A stretch of 64,000 bases of DNA from Epinephelus fuscoguttatus (Eukaryota > Chordata > Actinopteri > Perciformes > Serranidae). This document shows, piece after piece, positions 23,212 to 45,000 of the stretch. Under the pieces are notes generated by a model that worked only from the letters and a program-made list of their open reading frames with translations, was not told the origin of the DNA and did no database searches. How positions within the stretch are numbered: the first letter of the stretch is position 1; each line of letters begins with the position of its first letter. The stretch covers positions 15,823,452 to 15,887,451 of the forward strand of contig NC_064775.1 of NCBI RefSeq assembly GCF_011397635.1. The letters are read 5' to 3'. Both the position numbers and the translations under genes were made by a program.

Positions 23212-23840
23212 ATTTAATTTTCTGCCTTCTGGTAAATTTTCATGCACCAGTTTGTGCCTTATCGGCATTAATTTATACTGTAAGTGGCACAAATGTACAT
23301 TTTCTAAATGTCAAGGGCACCCCAGCTGGCTAGTGATGTCGTAATACATTGATATTTGGTTGAATTTATGTTGTGACGTCAGATGACCAAAAGGACAACA
23401 TCTAATCCCAACGGACCCTTAATTTTTTGCATTCTGGTAAATTTTTATGCACCAATTTTTTATTTTTCGGCATCCATTTGTAGTGTAAATGGCATAAATA
23501 TACATGTTCTAAATGTCAAAGGCACCCCAGCTCGCTAGTGACGTCGTAAAACATTGACATTTGGTTGGATTTAGGTTGTGATGTCGGTTGACCAAGAGGA
23601 CAACATCTCATCCCAACGAACACTGGTAAATTTAATGCACCAGTATGTGCTTTTTTTCGGCATCGATTTGTCGTTAAAATGTCTTTAATTATGTCAGAAT
23701 AATAGTGCTCTGCTGTTTTCATGTTTTTAGTGGGGGAGGGTGGCGCACAAATGTACACTTTTCTAAATGTCGAGGGCACCCCAGCTGGCTAGTCACATCG
23801 TAAAACGTTGCTAGGCTGACCAAAATTTCATGTCAGGCCA
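23212..23840. repeat. Tandem array of about 207-bp composite units in CBS intron 1
   Basis: Three diverged direct copies, about 23212-23418, 23419-23625 and 23626-23840. Each opens with a piece related (inverted) to dispersed repeat family A (TTCTGGTAAATTTTCATGC) and continues with TTCTAAATGTCAA, GGGCACCCCAGCTGGCTAGT and a stretch including GTCGTAAAACATTGACATTT. The sequence after the array (23860-24150) carries further GACGTC-rich relatives and ends GTGCCAGCTGGGA. No protein is encoded. Confidence 0.65.
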
Positions 23841-26332
23841 ACGTCTAATCCCAACACCAATGTGACGTAGAATGTTGATGTGAGATGACATCGATGTTTT
23901 GTTAGTTTTAAGTTGTGTTGTAAATGAACCAAAATCCAACGTCTTCCAAACGTCTCATGCCATCGTGGTCTTGATGTACATTAATGATGTTCATTTGTAA
24001 GGTATAAAGAACAAAACCTAATGTCTGCAAAATGTTGTAATGTTAACGTCCACATGTGAAATTCTAGCGTTGTTAGACGTTTAAAATATCGTCAACCCGA
24101 TATCTGACGAGTCCAACATCTTTCTGATGTCATATTAACATCCAGTGCCAGCTGGGACGTGTCCCCTGCTCGCTGCATTGGCGATTAATCTGCCAACGAT
24201 CATTAATTTACTATTTTGTAAGATAAAAAAGGTTTTGCATTTTTTTCTTGTGTAGCTTCATCTTCAAAATCTGAAAACGTGTGTCTTCATTCTCTCTTGA
24301 TCGACTAACTGACTAATTGATTGGTCGCCTGATCCTCTTAGCTCCACTACAGTACCTTTATCACTCCTCACTCTTTTCCCCACACATCCAATCACAGTGA
24401 GATTACACTCAATTACTTTTTAGCTCCTGACCATGTGCTTTTGGGTTTCCAGGTGTACATGCCTGCTGTTTTACATTGTGATTCTAGTGCCAGCATTCCT
24501 GGTGTTCACATTTGGCCTACCATTTGTTATGGCTGAGTGAATATCTATAGTCTGCTCTTCTTGTGCTATTGACCAGCAGATACTTTGTTGCTGGCAGAGC
24601 AGTTATCTGACCAACACTTAACCTGCTGCACAGTGATTATTGTGCTTTGAGAGCACAGAACATACCAGAGGAGATTAGAAATGCCACAAGTTAAGCAGAT
24701 AACTGAGTCTGATAAGGTAAGAATATTACAGGGATTTGTCGTTAGATTGGGTTTGATGTTGCCAGGTTCGGATCAGGTGATTTGTGCACTGTATTCCCTC
24801 AGCCTGGTAGGTATTTGAGGATTTGATTTCTTGGCTTATTAAGTGTGGCTTATTAAACAAAAATTGAAGTTTTTCCTTGTTAAATCTCCTTGAAGGTTTT
24901 TACTGCCAGGCGGCCTGGGCTCAGCGCCGCATGTACTCTCACGTAGGATCACATTGCCCCTGCTGAACCCTGTAAGGCCACCAGATACCACCTACTCGTT
25001 CCCACAGTCACCACAGCAGTTGTGAAACCTTAATTAACTGTGGACTTCTAACGGCTGCACAGATCTAGTGTCAAGAATTTAAGTAACTTGTGGGCAGGAA
25101 ACGAGAATAAACACGTAAAACTGGTTCCTGTGGTTACTCATTTTGTCAAGAGATAGTAATCCAGTGGATTTCATCTGTCTGATGAAAGTTAAGCAAGGAA
25201 AAAAAAAGTTTGCAGGGAGATGGAGTCTAACATTTTATTTACAAGGGTGTGACTAACTTAAAAGCAGCGCGTCTCTGGGAAGTTTTCTCTCCCATGCAGA
25301 GTTGTTTGCGTAAGAAGATGTAGTTGTTTGACTGTGTGCACATCATATGAACCCTTGGGGGTTTTAACAGCTGGCCTCGGTGTGTGCACTGCGTATTAGT
25401 GAAGGTTCATCTGCTGCTGTTTCTGCCAGACGGTGGAGAAACCTAATGGATATGTTAACAAGCTGAGAAAACATCCATGTCAGAATGTATAGGCGCTAAA
25501 GGATTGGGAGGCATCTAATTCTTTGTGTTAGGTACTCTGTAATTTTTTCAAAGCAGGGAAACCAGGGAAAAGTTTGGGGAAATTTGGGAAAAGGGGCCCC
25601 CAGATTGCCACTCCACCAACATTAATACATGTATGCAGGTTTTTTAAACATGGGAAAATCTGTTAAAAATAGGCAATAGACTACCTCTTGTCAGCCTCTG
25701 CAGCAGATGAGTATGCCTTTCTATTTATTTCTTTTACTGGTGCGTCACATTTGACGTCAGGGGCAGGTCTGAAAACAGGGTAGTAAACAGTAGAAAGCCA
25801 GTGAAAATGTTAAAGTGGTTACTTCTTTTTTATATCTCTTACTTATTTAGTCTCCGCAAACTTGGTGCAGGCTAATTTCAAACAATGTTCAATCAGTGCT
25901 TGGATGGAGGCGCACGGTAATTTGTGGCGGCCCATCATTGCATTGTGCCAGCAAAGGCTACCGATCCTAACCGATCAGAGCTGGAGCCGATGTTAGCTGG
26001 TGTTAGTGGGCTTTTTTGTCGAATATGAAAGGAGCTATGTGGGCAGATTTTGAAGCAACAACTAAAAACCCCTCTAAACTTCCTGTAAAGGCACCATACA
26101 GTGCAACCCTGCACCCCAAAAAAACCTTCATGGGGCCCTGTCTAGCTACTGTATGACAGGTGGATAGTGCCACTTAGGACAGTCGGCTGTTACCGCACCA
26201 CAATAAAACAAGCTTAAATTTCTAGGCACCAGAAATGACAGAAAAATTGAAAAGAGGAAGAAAAACGACACCAGTGGTGTTGTGAGGCCGTGTTTAGCAT
26301 CGCCACTGACCTCATGTCTAATTCTGTCGTCT

Positions 26333-26552
26333 GTAGGGCTGCACCTAACAATAATTTTCATTCGCAATGAGCCTGCAGATTATCTTGTCAATTAATCAAT
26401 GTATTATTTGGTCATTATAATGCTGGAAATAGCGAGAAAAGTTCCTCACTATTGTGTTGTTGCTGCTTGATAAATAATTAAAACTATAAATCAGTTACCA
26501 AAATAGCTGCTGATTAACTTTCTGTTCAGCCGACTAATCCCGCTGCTTGTCT
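26333..26552. mobile_element. MITE fragment of the AGGGCTGCA type
   Basis: The left end reads GTAGGGCTGCACCTAACAAT and is followed by the A/T-rich pattern of alternating GATTAAT-like words (TTGTCAATTAATCAATG, CTGCTGATTAAC) typical of this common teleost MITE. The right end is worn and the copy is shorter than usual. It lies in CBS intron 1. Confidence 0.5.
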
Positions 26553-27203
26553 GCCAAAACCTGTCCAATCAGACTTGTAGTATTAATCACCCCGCAGTAC
26601 TTAACTCCTGTTTAAAGCTAATGTTTAACATTTATTGACTTTTACGACATTTTACAGCTATAACAACGGAACATTAATTCATTTAAGGTTTACTTTTACA
26701 ATCACAATAATCTGAGGTGGATGCACATCTGTATTGTTAGCAGTAAAAAGTAATTTGCTCTTCATGTCAATCAATCAATTTATTTGTCACATAAAATTCT
26801 ATTAAATAGAATTTAATTGAAATGTTAGTTCCATTAATTTCCGCATTAAAATAAAACAACTTTAGTGCAAACAGGATTGGGCAGTCCTAGGCAGGGTCTT
26901 CATTTAGGATCCTTGTTTCCTGAGGGAAGGAGCTCTTCCTGAACCTCTAGTGTAACCAGAATAAATGACATTGTTCTTCTTTCCACATTGAATGGATGAT
27001 GCAATATTTGCCAAAGCTTCATCAGCCAATGGTCCAGGCCTCTCCTCTACTCAGTTCTGTTTTCTCACGTAGCACTGACTAATTTGCACACTACTACTTT
27101 AAATGTGTGACCTTATCATGACTATGTCGAAATATTTAGTCATTAATGGTGTAGGAGTGCACATGATGAGGAGGGAGCAGTCACAATTCCAGGTAAAGGA
27201 TGA

Positions 27204-27292
27204 CAAGGCTTTGTTTGTCGGTGGTAATATGACTCAGCATTAAGGAGGAAAGGAGAGGGTTTGTTTTTCACTTGGAGCTGCTAACATGTGGT
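27204..27292 (+). repeat. Flanking direct repeat, left copy
   Basis: About 85 bases that recur with divergence at 28267-28358 in the same orientation: GGCTTTGTTTGTCGGTGG versus GGCTTTATTTGTTAGTGG, then an ATTAAGGAGGAA versus TTAATGGAGGAA block, then GGAGCTGCTAAC versus GGTGCTGCTGAC. The pair brackets element B copy 1. Confidence 0.6.
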
Positions 27293-27320
27293 GATTTATC
27301 AGTTTAGTAAGAAATACATT

Positions 27321-28263
27321 TAAAGGAATAATTCACCAACGAAATAATCACGAGTGTATTAGTTATTCATTTCGTGTTACATTGAAATTATGAAGAACAC
27401 TTTTTTTCTGCATGCCTTCAGGGTGAACGAAAAATCCAAAAACGTGCCAAATTCTCAGTGAATTGAAGTAAATGGGGGCCCATTTCACATCAAGTTCCAC
27501 TGAAATCCCGCTTCGTAGCTCATTCTTCTCGCCAAATGCTAGTTAGCCACTTAGCACATTAACAGCATCGCCTGATGTCGAAAGAACAAATGATATTTAG
27601 AGTGCAATAGTGAACAATGACACAAACAATTTGGGCAATGTTTCTGCTGAAGAGCTCAATGGCTAAGAACAGAATATTACCGAAAACAACAAGTGTGTCA
27701 CTGTCATGTCCGCTGTTTGTTTGTTTTTTTGTCATATCTCCGTTTCTGAACTCCATCTCATCTGCTGCTAATTCAACATGTGAATCAGCCAAAGAATAGT
27801 AGACAAGGGCCAACTAGCTCAAACGGTGCGGGACACATCGCAAAAACTTTGGCAACAGACGCTAACAGATGACCTGGCGCTGACCAGTGGCAGCTCGCTA
27901 GCTTGGTTCATTAGCAGTCTCAGGATACTTTAAACTAGTATGGCTTGAGCAAAAATGCATGTGTTTGGGAAGGACTGAGCACATGACTGGATAAATTAGA
28001 CTTCTATACTGCCTTATTATTACTTAATATACTGCCTGAGTTGTGTGGGAGTTTGTAAACAGATGTTTGACGTAGTTTTACTGTTGTTAAATGTGAGCCT
28101 CATACAGTATGACTTCAGTTTAATCAAGATTGTTGTCTGTCTTTGGAGTCTTTGTTGACTGTGTAAGCAAGAGAGAAAAACAAAGTTTTCTTCCTAGATT
28201 CAAGGTTACATGGGGTGAAGGATGACGTGCAAATGATCATTTTATGGGTTAAGTATACCTTTA
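27321..28263. mobile_element. Long-inverted-repeat element B, copy 1, CBS intron 1
   Basis: The left end (TAAAGGAATAATTCACCAAC...) and the right end (reversed TAAAGGTATACTTAACCCAT...) pair over about 90 diverged bases. Both carry an ATTCAC or TTAACC block followed by a CACCCC- or GTGTTA-containing block. The 940-bp unit is non-coding and shares its ends with 29482-30299. A second, separate repeat flanks it directly (27204-27292 and 28267-28358). Confidence 0.55.
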
Positions 28264-28266
28264 GGC

Positions 28267-28358
28267 ACGACGAGGCTTTATTTGTTAGTGGCAACATGAT
28301 GGTGCGTTAATGGAGGAAGGGAGTGGCTCTGTGTTTGTTTTCCAATGGGTGCTGCTGA
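28267..28358 (+). repeat. Flanking direct repeat, right copy
   Basis: The diverged partner of 27204-27292. The two copies lie about 1.06 kb apart. Only about 120 bp separate this copy from the CBS exon with the start codon. Confidence 0.6.
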
Positions 28359-28486
28359 CGTGGTAACAAAGCACTGGAAGGAGAAATAACTTAAATGTCA
28401 GCTTTCAAATGGCTGGAGATGGCATAAAAAAATACCACAGTTTGTCACGTTAACGTATTCCTTGTGTTTTTTCTCCAGTATAAGCC

Positions 28487-36945
<8,459 letters not shown>

Positions 36946-37671
36946 AGCATGCAGTACTCACTTGTACATTACTTACACTATCATAAACACAATGATGAGT
37001 TTAGTGTCTGAATGATGGAGAAAAATAATCTTGTGAAGTTTTTGATTGAGGTTAGCTCTTTTTAAGATACTTGTTCCTTTTTTGTATGTTTGAGTCTTAA
37101 GGTATGATAAGCAAGGTATGTGGCGCCAGTATGTTTGATAGGGTTACTTATTTTATGAAGCAGTTGATTATTACTTATGATATTTGCTTTTAGAGCTCAA
37201 AGCAAATCTTTTATAAGTTTGTGAATTGTAGAAAGATTTTTGTTTTGTGTCAGAGTCTCAAATAGAGACTTCTGTCTTTTATTTGTCTGAAAAGTGCAGA
37301 TTGTTCCACCGTGGCCTTGTGTACCAATCAAACGTTGGATGTAAGACATAGAATAGTATAAAAGCAACATTTGTCTCATTTGTGAAGATTAGATGAGTAG
37401 AGAGCTGCTGTATATAAACATATTATCTTTCCAGTGCTGCTCATCATGTGCTACTTTTTCATTTGTGTATTTGTACACAAAAAAAAAAGAAATCCATGCA
37501 GTGTAATCAAATTTCTTGAAAGAAATTGTGGTGTGGTTTTTTTTTCCTTTTCCTTTTTCAACACAGCGCTTGTTGTGTAACTGTAAAGACGTCTTGACTA
37601 TTTAATCTTAGCTCTGTTTGAAAGAAACATTTTGTATCGCATCATTTTTCCTTAATTAATGTGTATGATCA

Positions 37672-37677
37672 AATAAA
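37672..37677 (+). terminator. CBS poly(A) signal
   Basis: AATAAA about 730 bp after the CBS stop codon, the first clear signal after it, giving a 3' untranslated region of about 750 nt. Confidence 0.65.
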
Positions 37678-37699
37678 GTTAAAATGCTTAAAATTGCTT

Positions 37700-38900
37700 A
37701 CAGCCCATTAGCTTAAGAGTGTTTTTATTCAATAGGTTTTTGCACCTAAATTGCACAGAGCACTATTTTATGTAGAAATATGTCAGAAATATAAAAGAAA
37801 TTAAAATATAAAGGGACATATTTAGCTGCAAAAACAATTTTCACGCTACAGCGACATTTAAAAACATTCAAACATTAACCTCATTTTATTTTAGCCATCT
37901 TTTTAACTAAGTCTTGTAACTTTAAGGGACTACAAGATGACCAGAAGGATAAGACATATGAGGAAAAAAGAATAAAACTGAATTTGCTAAGTGCTTTGAC
38001 AAACAAAGCAAAGCAGAAGCAAGAAACTCCAGAGGCCAAGGTAACAATAGAAACCAAACACTACTGCCAAACAGCCCAGACAAAAATTAATATGCAAAAA
38101 CATATTAGATTGAAGACAGATGATAATGATAAAAAGAAAAAAAAAAACGTTAAAAAAACACCAATTAAGTAAATACAAAAAATGACAAAAGTAGCAAATA
38201 CAAAATATAAATAACAATATATAATACACATCTATGCATAATATAATAATATACAATAATGTATATAAACAATAAATAAAATATGACATCACATAAAAGC
38301 AGGTCTATAAAAATGGGTTTAAGAAGTGATTTAAAAGAAGTTACTGATGCTGCAAAAGACTTCTATTTCTGTTCCTCGAAATTATGTTTATTTTTAGCAC
38401 CTTTTTCTGCTGTTTATTTTTACTTATGTATTTTTTTATATTTATTATTTCTACTATTATTTATTACAGTAAAAAATATTCATGTTTTATTATTATTATT
38501 AATTTTTTTTGTCCACTTCAGACCTCTTATTATCCTACTAACAAAAAATACTGTTAAGGTGATTATGAATCACCTTAATCATGTAAATATAGTGCAATAT
38601 AATTGTATATATCATATAAATAGCATGTAAATCATCCTTAAAACATAATGACAATCGTATTAATTAATTAATTCATATGTATGTATTTTGCGGTTATTAA
38701 CATTAGAATGACCCTCTAAGAGCTCCGTTAATCATTTTTCCAAGTTTATACAATGGGCCGTGAACGCAGATATTAACAGTCATTAACGCGCTGTGTTTGT
38801 GTCTGCCATGTGGTTTGTGTCGCACGTAATGAGTCACTTATAGCACCGTCTCTGCGGGGCTTCATTTGAGGCAATCTGTTTTAATTGCGGAGCTCAGACT
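37700..38900. other. AT-rich spacer between CBS and the ZNF654-like gene
   Basis: No gene is visible. The open frames at 37984-38630 are low-complexity (Lys/Asn- or Phe/Leu-rich) products of AT-rich sequence. A perfect inverted repeat, TTAAGGTGATT then ATG then its complement, lies at 38554-38578. Confidence 0.5.
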
Positions 38901-38960
38901 CCGCCCTAACAATCTCTCCTCCGGTGCACGCCGGGTTGGGAAAGGAGCAGTTGGCAGTAT

Positions 38961-38965
38961 CCAAT
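38961..38965 (+). promoter_or_regulatory. CCAAT box upstream of the ZNF654-like gene
   Basis: A CCAAT pentamer 68 bp before the start codon in a GC-richer stretch (about 38855-39180) that contrasts with the AT-rich spacer. This fits a TATA-less promoter. Binding by NF-Y is inferred only. Confidence 0.4.
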
Positions 38966-39032
38966 CAGCGCTGTCAGTGCTAGTTGTTGACCGTGGCGAT
39001 GTAGCTGCTACGAGCGAGGCTAGACAGGCAGT

Positions 39033-42000
39033 ATGGCGGAGGAGGGCTGTGTGTACGAGTTAGAGGGGCTCGACAAACAATTGCAGAGTTTGTTGCGCCG
39101 CTACTCAAGTGATGAACTGCGGACCGATAGTAAAGCGTTCTGCTCTGACTTTAGCAAGGTAAGGAGCCGTGGCTGAAGTTGGTGACAGGCTTGTTGTCGA
39201 AGACAAGAGCATGTATGTTAGCCGACTCCCCTCCCCCAGAACTGGCCGCTACACGGCTAGCATTAGCGGTTAGGCTCGTTAGCATCTAGCTAACGAGCCG
39301 TAGTCGCTTTTAAAACAAATATATCACCGTAACGCCTGTTAAACATTATGTCAAATAACGCAGTCTCATATTTAAGTGATGTTATCGAAGCGTCCAAGAC
39401 AGTAAATCAGTCATATTTTAATAATGGTTGGTCAGTGTTCAGCTAGCAAGCTAACTGCTAATCGTTTGAGCCAGTTAGCCTAGAAATTGCCTTCAAGTTA
39501 GCTTAGTTACTCCGCTGCATGTTTACCGAACTGGCAACTGAACAACTTTTTGCACGTCTTCAACGCGTTTGGTAATTATATAACAAGCTAGCAATTTAGC
39601 AGATATTAGCTAACCTCTAACTTAAAATTGTTATGCAATTAACAAAATTAGCCTGCGTTATGAATCACTTGCTACAAAGCCAGACTTCGGAAATGGCAAA
39701 GTTATACGTCTTAACCAGCAACAGGACATGTAACTGCAAATGTACCTTTGCAGGGATACATAACATCATTTCAGGTATCACAAAATGACTTCACATCCTG
39801 AATATTTTATAGTACCATGAAACTAGGCAAAACATATAACGAAAAGGTGCATTTGAATGTCAGTTGTCTGTGATTATCAGTATATCTGTGATGGTTATTG
39901 AAGAGAGTCATAAGCAGTGTGCTAAACCTAAGTGCTAACATTGGAAAACAGTCAGTTTCCTGTTAACACATCCAATATATCATTTCTTATTTAGCTGCAG
40001 AGCTATTGCCCATCCAAACTGTAAATTTGAGGTTGAGCCTTTTGAATCATATAACCTGCGAAACTGTTGTGATGCTTCATTATCTACGGCATTGTAATTT
40101 AGTAGAAAACTAGTGATTGGACAAAGGCCTGGGAGCAACATTGTTGACATTCAAAGGATTCCAGTGGTGTACAAGAGTGATGTCTTGGGTCTTCACCATT
40201 AGAGGGCAATGTAAGCACACTGTATTCCAGGGATTTGACAGGTCAGCTGTGAGAATCTGTAAAGGAGCACTACATGTCCCATTTTGGTTGTGCACTGTAG
40301 TGTCATGTTATAAGGTATCTATAAGGAATAGGTAAGCTATAAGGGATCTTGGGATCTTGAAAGACCAACTTATAATACACTCTAGATTCAAGTAGGGCAT
40401 GAATAAGATCAGCAGATTTTTGTAAGTAGACTTAACTGTGTAAGGAGTGTTTATGTTTTCTTTCTTTTATATATGTGGAATATGATGTGACAGAGGATAC
40501 ACATGTTCCTGTCAGTTACTGAGAATCACACCCACAGCAGGTTACCAGTTGTCCCACACCTGTGCACATGAAATGGGAATATCTATTTAAAATCAGTGTC
40601 GTAAAAAATGGTGTAAATATGTGTTAGTACAACCAATAATTTGTTGTGCTGAGCAAGAGCAATGTGTGGGATCTCCCTTGCAAGACTCAAGAGAAAATTT
40701 TCAACCCACCTGCATCTGGGATAGCTGGGTGTGCGAATATCTCCCTTATTAACAGGCTGTGCATTGTAGCAAAGGTGTGTTAATGGGGAAAGCTGCAGAT
40801 GTACCAGGTTCTCCATCACTCCATCAATATAATAAAAGATGTGGCTCAGCCATGCTGATTATCCCCATGTATTAGGTGCTGTTGGGGTAATGGATGAGTT
40901 AGGCAGCAGTCTGTTTTCTCTCGTCTTAATTTAATGTTATCTAGATATTAGTATTGTCACGATACTAGAATGTCCAACTTCAATACAACACCTTGAAAAA
41001 TATCGATTTTTGAATACCGTGGGAAAGTACTGACACTGAGGGCATACTGTCATTAAAAGATGAAAATAACAAAGCTATAACGTGTCAAAGGCTTTTCTTG
41101 GTTAGTAGCTGAGAACAGCAGAATGACTGCAGTGAATATTCACAATAAGGAGGAGCAGGAAAGTGTAGCTGCTGCCAGTATCAAGTGTGGGAAAATATGA
41201 AAACTGTTTGTGATATTCAGAATTGGCATTTATTGATTAATCGCTGTTTTTGACAACACTGCTAGGTATTGGTTGTATGGCTGCAAGGGGTAGGGCTCCA
41301 AGGTCCTAAAATGTATTGTATTGTCTAATCAACACTCCAAATTCCAAAGGTGTTAGATTACAAAACAGAGAAAAACAGGAAATCAAAGTATTTGAAGGCT
41401 GAAAACAGAATTCTTGTGGCAGCACCAAATGGTTTGTATTGGTAACACTGGGTAAATGTCACTGGCATGAGCCTTGTTTCTGTTGTGTCACCATCATGCT
41501 AGCCTCACATAGCCAGACCTGACTCATGCTGTGCCAGTGCTGGAGAAAGGACTGACTGAGCCCATCATAATCCTGCAATAAGGGTAAAAATGCTGTGGTT
41601 GTCTGTATTTCTATAAACCATCACAGTTGTTTTGGGTGGTGCTAAGCCCAGGTTGCAGTGATGGAAACTTGTTTTGGTGGAGAGGTGAGTACTTGCATTT
41701 AAAGGTCTACATCCTCACAAAAGAAAGTGATGCAAAAAAAACCCATTAAAAGATGTTTTAATGTGTTGGTTGCAGGCTCCAAGGTTGTTGTTGCTTCTTG
41801 CATCGTGCTAAAACAACATGTGAGATAGATCTGGCTATGTGAGAGTAGCATCATACCTGCAACTGCAGTTAACATAACTGCAGACTTAAACATGCTAAAG
41901 AGCACAAACTGTTAATTGTCCTTGTAATCTTGTCTCTGTTTTGTCTTCCCTCTGTGCAGCTGGTGGAAGAGTATGCCTCTCGCTGGCAGGTGCCGCTGCC

Positions 42001-45000
42001 TCAGCTCAGGATCCTTGAGATAAGTCTCTGCCACTTCACTCGAGCCTCCACCTTCTTCACACCAAACTGTGATCACGTGCTCCACACACTCAGCAGTCTG
42101 GCTTTGTAAGTAAACAAAGACCCCTCCTTTGACTCGCTGCTTTTAAACAACTGCAGTGACAATAAATCAGATGAAAGCAATGACACTTAAGTGTTGTGAT
42201 TTAGAGCTGTTTTCCAAAGAGATTATCTGTAACTGTACTTGTGTTTGCTAAACAGTATTCCAACTTACACGGCAACATATATGTGTTGTTGCAGTCACTT
42301 CCTCACAGTGAAGGAGTCAGGTGGAAGCTTGTGGTTTCCAGCCACACACGCATTATTGTCACTTAGACTTGCTGCACCAGTTATGACCATGTTACTGCTG
42401 ATGGGAATACACCTCTTTAAACAACTAGGTGAATTTGCAATAGCATCTCACTTTGAGGAAGACAGTAGGCTGGAATTACATTTTACCGTTGTTTTGTGGT
42501 TTCTGCTTTCTCAAGTTTTGCTTCACAGCCAAGTTTCACATCAGTTTAATTGTGAATCAGTGAATGGAACCCTTTATTGCCCTTTAGGGAAGTGTCCTTG
42601 CACAATGTGCCCTTGAAAAAGCACACATAATTCATCAGACATCACACACCCCCAGGAAAAAAAACATGAGACATTGATAAGACAAGGCATTAACTCTATA
42701 TACTTACACACAAGTATTATGTAATAACCACAGGAAAAAATCCTTTTAAATCACTTACAGTTCACTTGCCACTGTCATTGAGATGGAGACTTAAACTTTC
42801 AAATCTATTACATACAGAAAACAATAAGAATATTCATATATAAGTCAAATAAAACCTTTGTTTTTATACATTTAGTCGTCCACCTCTGAAATAGTCTTGT
42901 ATATCTGGGGACAGTTGCTGGCAACTTTTATGGGATTTAAAGTTGATTATGTTTGTTGGCTCAACCAACCACATTTGTGAGCCAGGAAAACCCCCTGGCA
43001 TGCTGCCAGCTGTTGACCTTACTCCATCCATGAACCCTCCATCCTCCATCTTGTCTCCCCCGGGGTTTCCCAAAGCTTCTCAATTAAGTGAATTCCTGTG
43101 CCTCTCTCACAGTTTGTGCTTTTACAACCATGCAAATAATTGAATTTCTATGAATACTCAGATTAAAGTTGTAAAGATTCTGTGTGAAAATGTGTATGCA
43201 TATGTGGAAGCTAAACCATTTTGATCTCCTCATAGGAGCATTTTTGAGTTGTTGCTGTTCATTGACCAGAAGGACTTCCATCAGGAGCCGCTGAAACAAT
43301 TCACTGTTACATTCCAGGTGAGCATGAAGTGCAGATCATGTTCTTAATAGAACAGTGTTTTTTATTTTGCGCTGTACGTGTTTGGATTATTGTAATACAG
43401 GATTTTGGTGCTCTTAATTGAAATATTAGTGCTTTAAGAAGCTCCTTTTGTCCTCATGCCCTCTCAGGAATGTCACAACTTGGCCCTCGCGAGGCATCAG
43501 AATGTTCACTTACTTCAGGTGGAGCGTTTGGTTCAAGGCGGTGGGCCTTGGGCCGGCGCAGCCTTACAGGCAATCCTCAGTGAGTCCAGTTTACCTCAGA
43601 GTGAAGGTAGGTAACATAGTTGTAATATGTCCAACACTGACTAATTGAGTTGGCAAAGTGTTTTTATGTCTCATGTTGAGGCATAAATCAAAGCTGTAGA
43701 CTCCAGTTTGTAGCCAAATTGGACTCCTCCTCCTCCAAAGTGCAGTTTATCGGAAAACCTTTGCTTGAAATAGTTTGTCTTCATTGATTGTTCCTTGTAA
43801 TTCCTGCTAATCTCTTCAGCAGTAACAAAGTAAACTCAAACCTTATCTCTGTCCTCTGGTGTCTTTACTGTTCCTTAGTGGATGGGTACATCAGCTCTGA
43901 GCTGCCGGTGTTCTTTGAGCTCCGGGTGCGCTACCTCTTATCCTGTGAGCGGGTCAGCGAGGCTATGTCCCTGGCTAAGTGTTGTGCTCAGCATCCCACT
44001 GCAGGGCAGCACTTGTTCTTCCTCCAGGTCTACCTCACGTGGCTTTGCAAAACTTCACAGCATGACCGCCTACATAAAGAGGTGGGTGGGGTGACTGAAT
44101 ACAGAAGACTAGTGTCTTTCAGTCAAATGGCGAGAATTTTAGCTTCAGTCTGTTTTAATCGTTGTTGCTTAGCTACCACACAATTATACCAATATTTTAT
44201 GTGTGAGACCTATATTTGGCCGAAACTAATGCTTCCATTGTCCTGATTTTCAGGTGGCTGAATTTAATGGAAAAGATGCAATTCACATCATCTGTAGTTT
44301 GGAGTGTGAGGAAAAGGATGAGTTGCTACTCGCCCTCAGCAGAGCCTTCCTCTCTCAGCAGCTCCGCAGGGGAGACATGTACTATTTGTGGTAAGTAAAT
44401 CTGATGCTAATTTAATGAGAAGTCATTTTTAACACCAACAAAGGCCTCCCCATTTAAGTAAGCATTACAGGCCCAAACACACTAAAAGCAAGAATGGATG
44501 TGCCACAGAGATCTCTATTTGAGAAGCCTAGGATGTTACATAAGGCAGGAGGGCCACTGTTGGGTGCCTGCTTCTGCTACTTTTATTCACTGGTTGGCAA
44601 CATAACACCAGTAAAAGCCACTGTGAGCCAGCCATAACGTTCCCCTTTTAATTTTTTCTTCCAGGTGGGTGAAAGTCACTTAAAGGTCGAGTGTGTAGGA
44701 TTTAGGGGTAAATATTGGTAGAAATTGCAAGTAACGCAATAAGTATGATTACTTTAGTGTATACTCGTCTGACAATAAGAACGATTGTGTTTTCATTACT
44801 TTAGAATGAGCTGTTTAAATCTACATTGGGAGCAGGTCCTCATTCACGTAGTCTGCCATGTTGCACTACCATGTTTCTACAGTAGCCCAGCACGACTGAA
44901 CCAGATACTTGCTCTAGACTGGGGCCAGAGTCTCTCACTGCAGCCTGTTTTGTACAGTGAATGCTGGACGGAGCACTGAGTGACAGTAACCTCGCCCGCA

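Noticed and set aside
37984-38630. Overlapping open frames of 62 to 115 codons after CBS
   Set aside because: Low-complexity products of AT-rich DNA with no similarity and no promoter or splice context.
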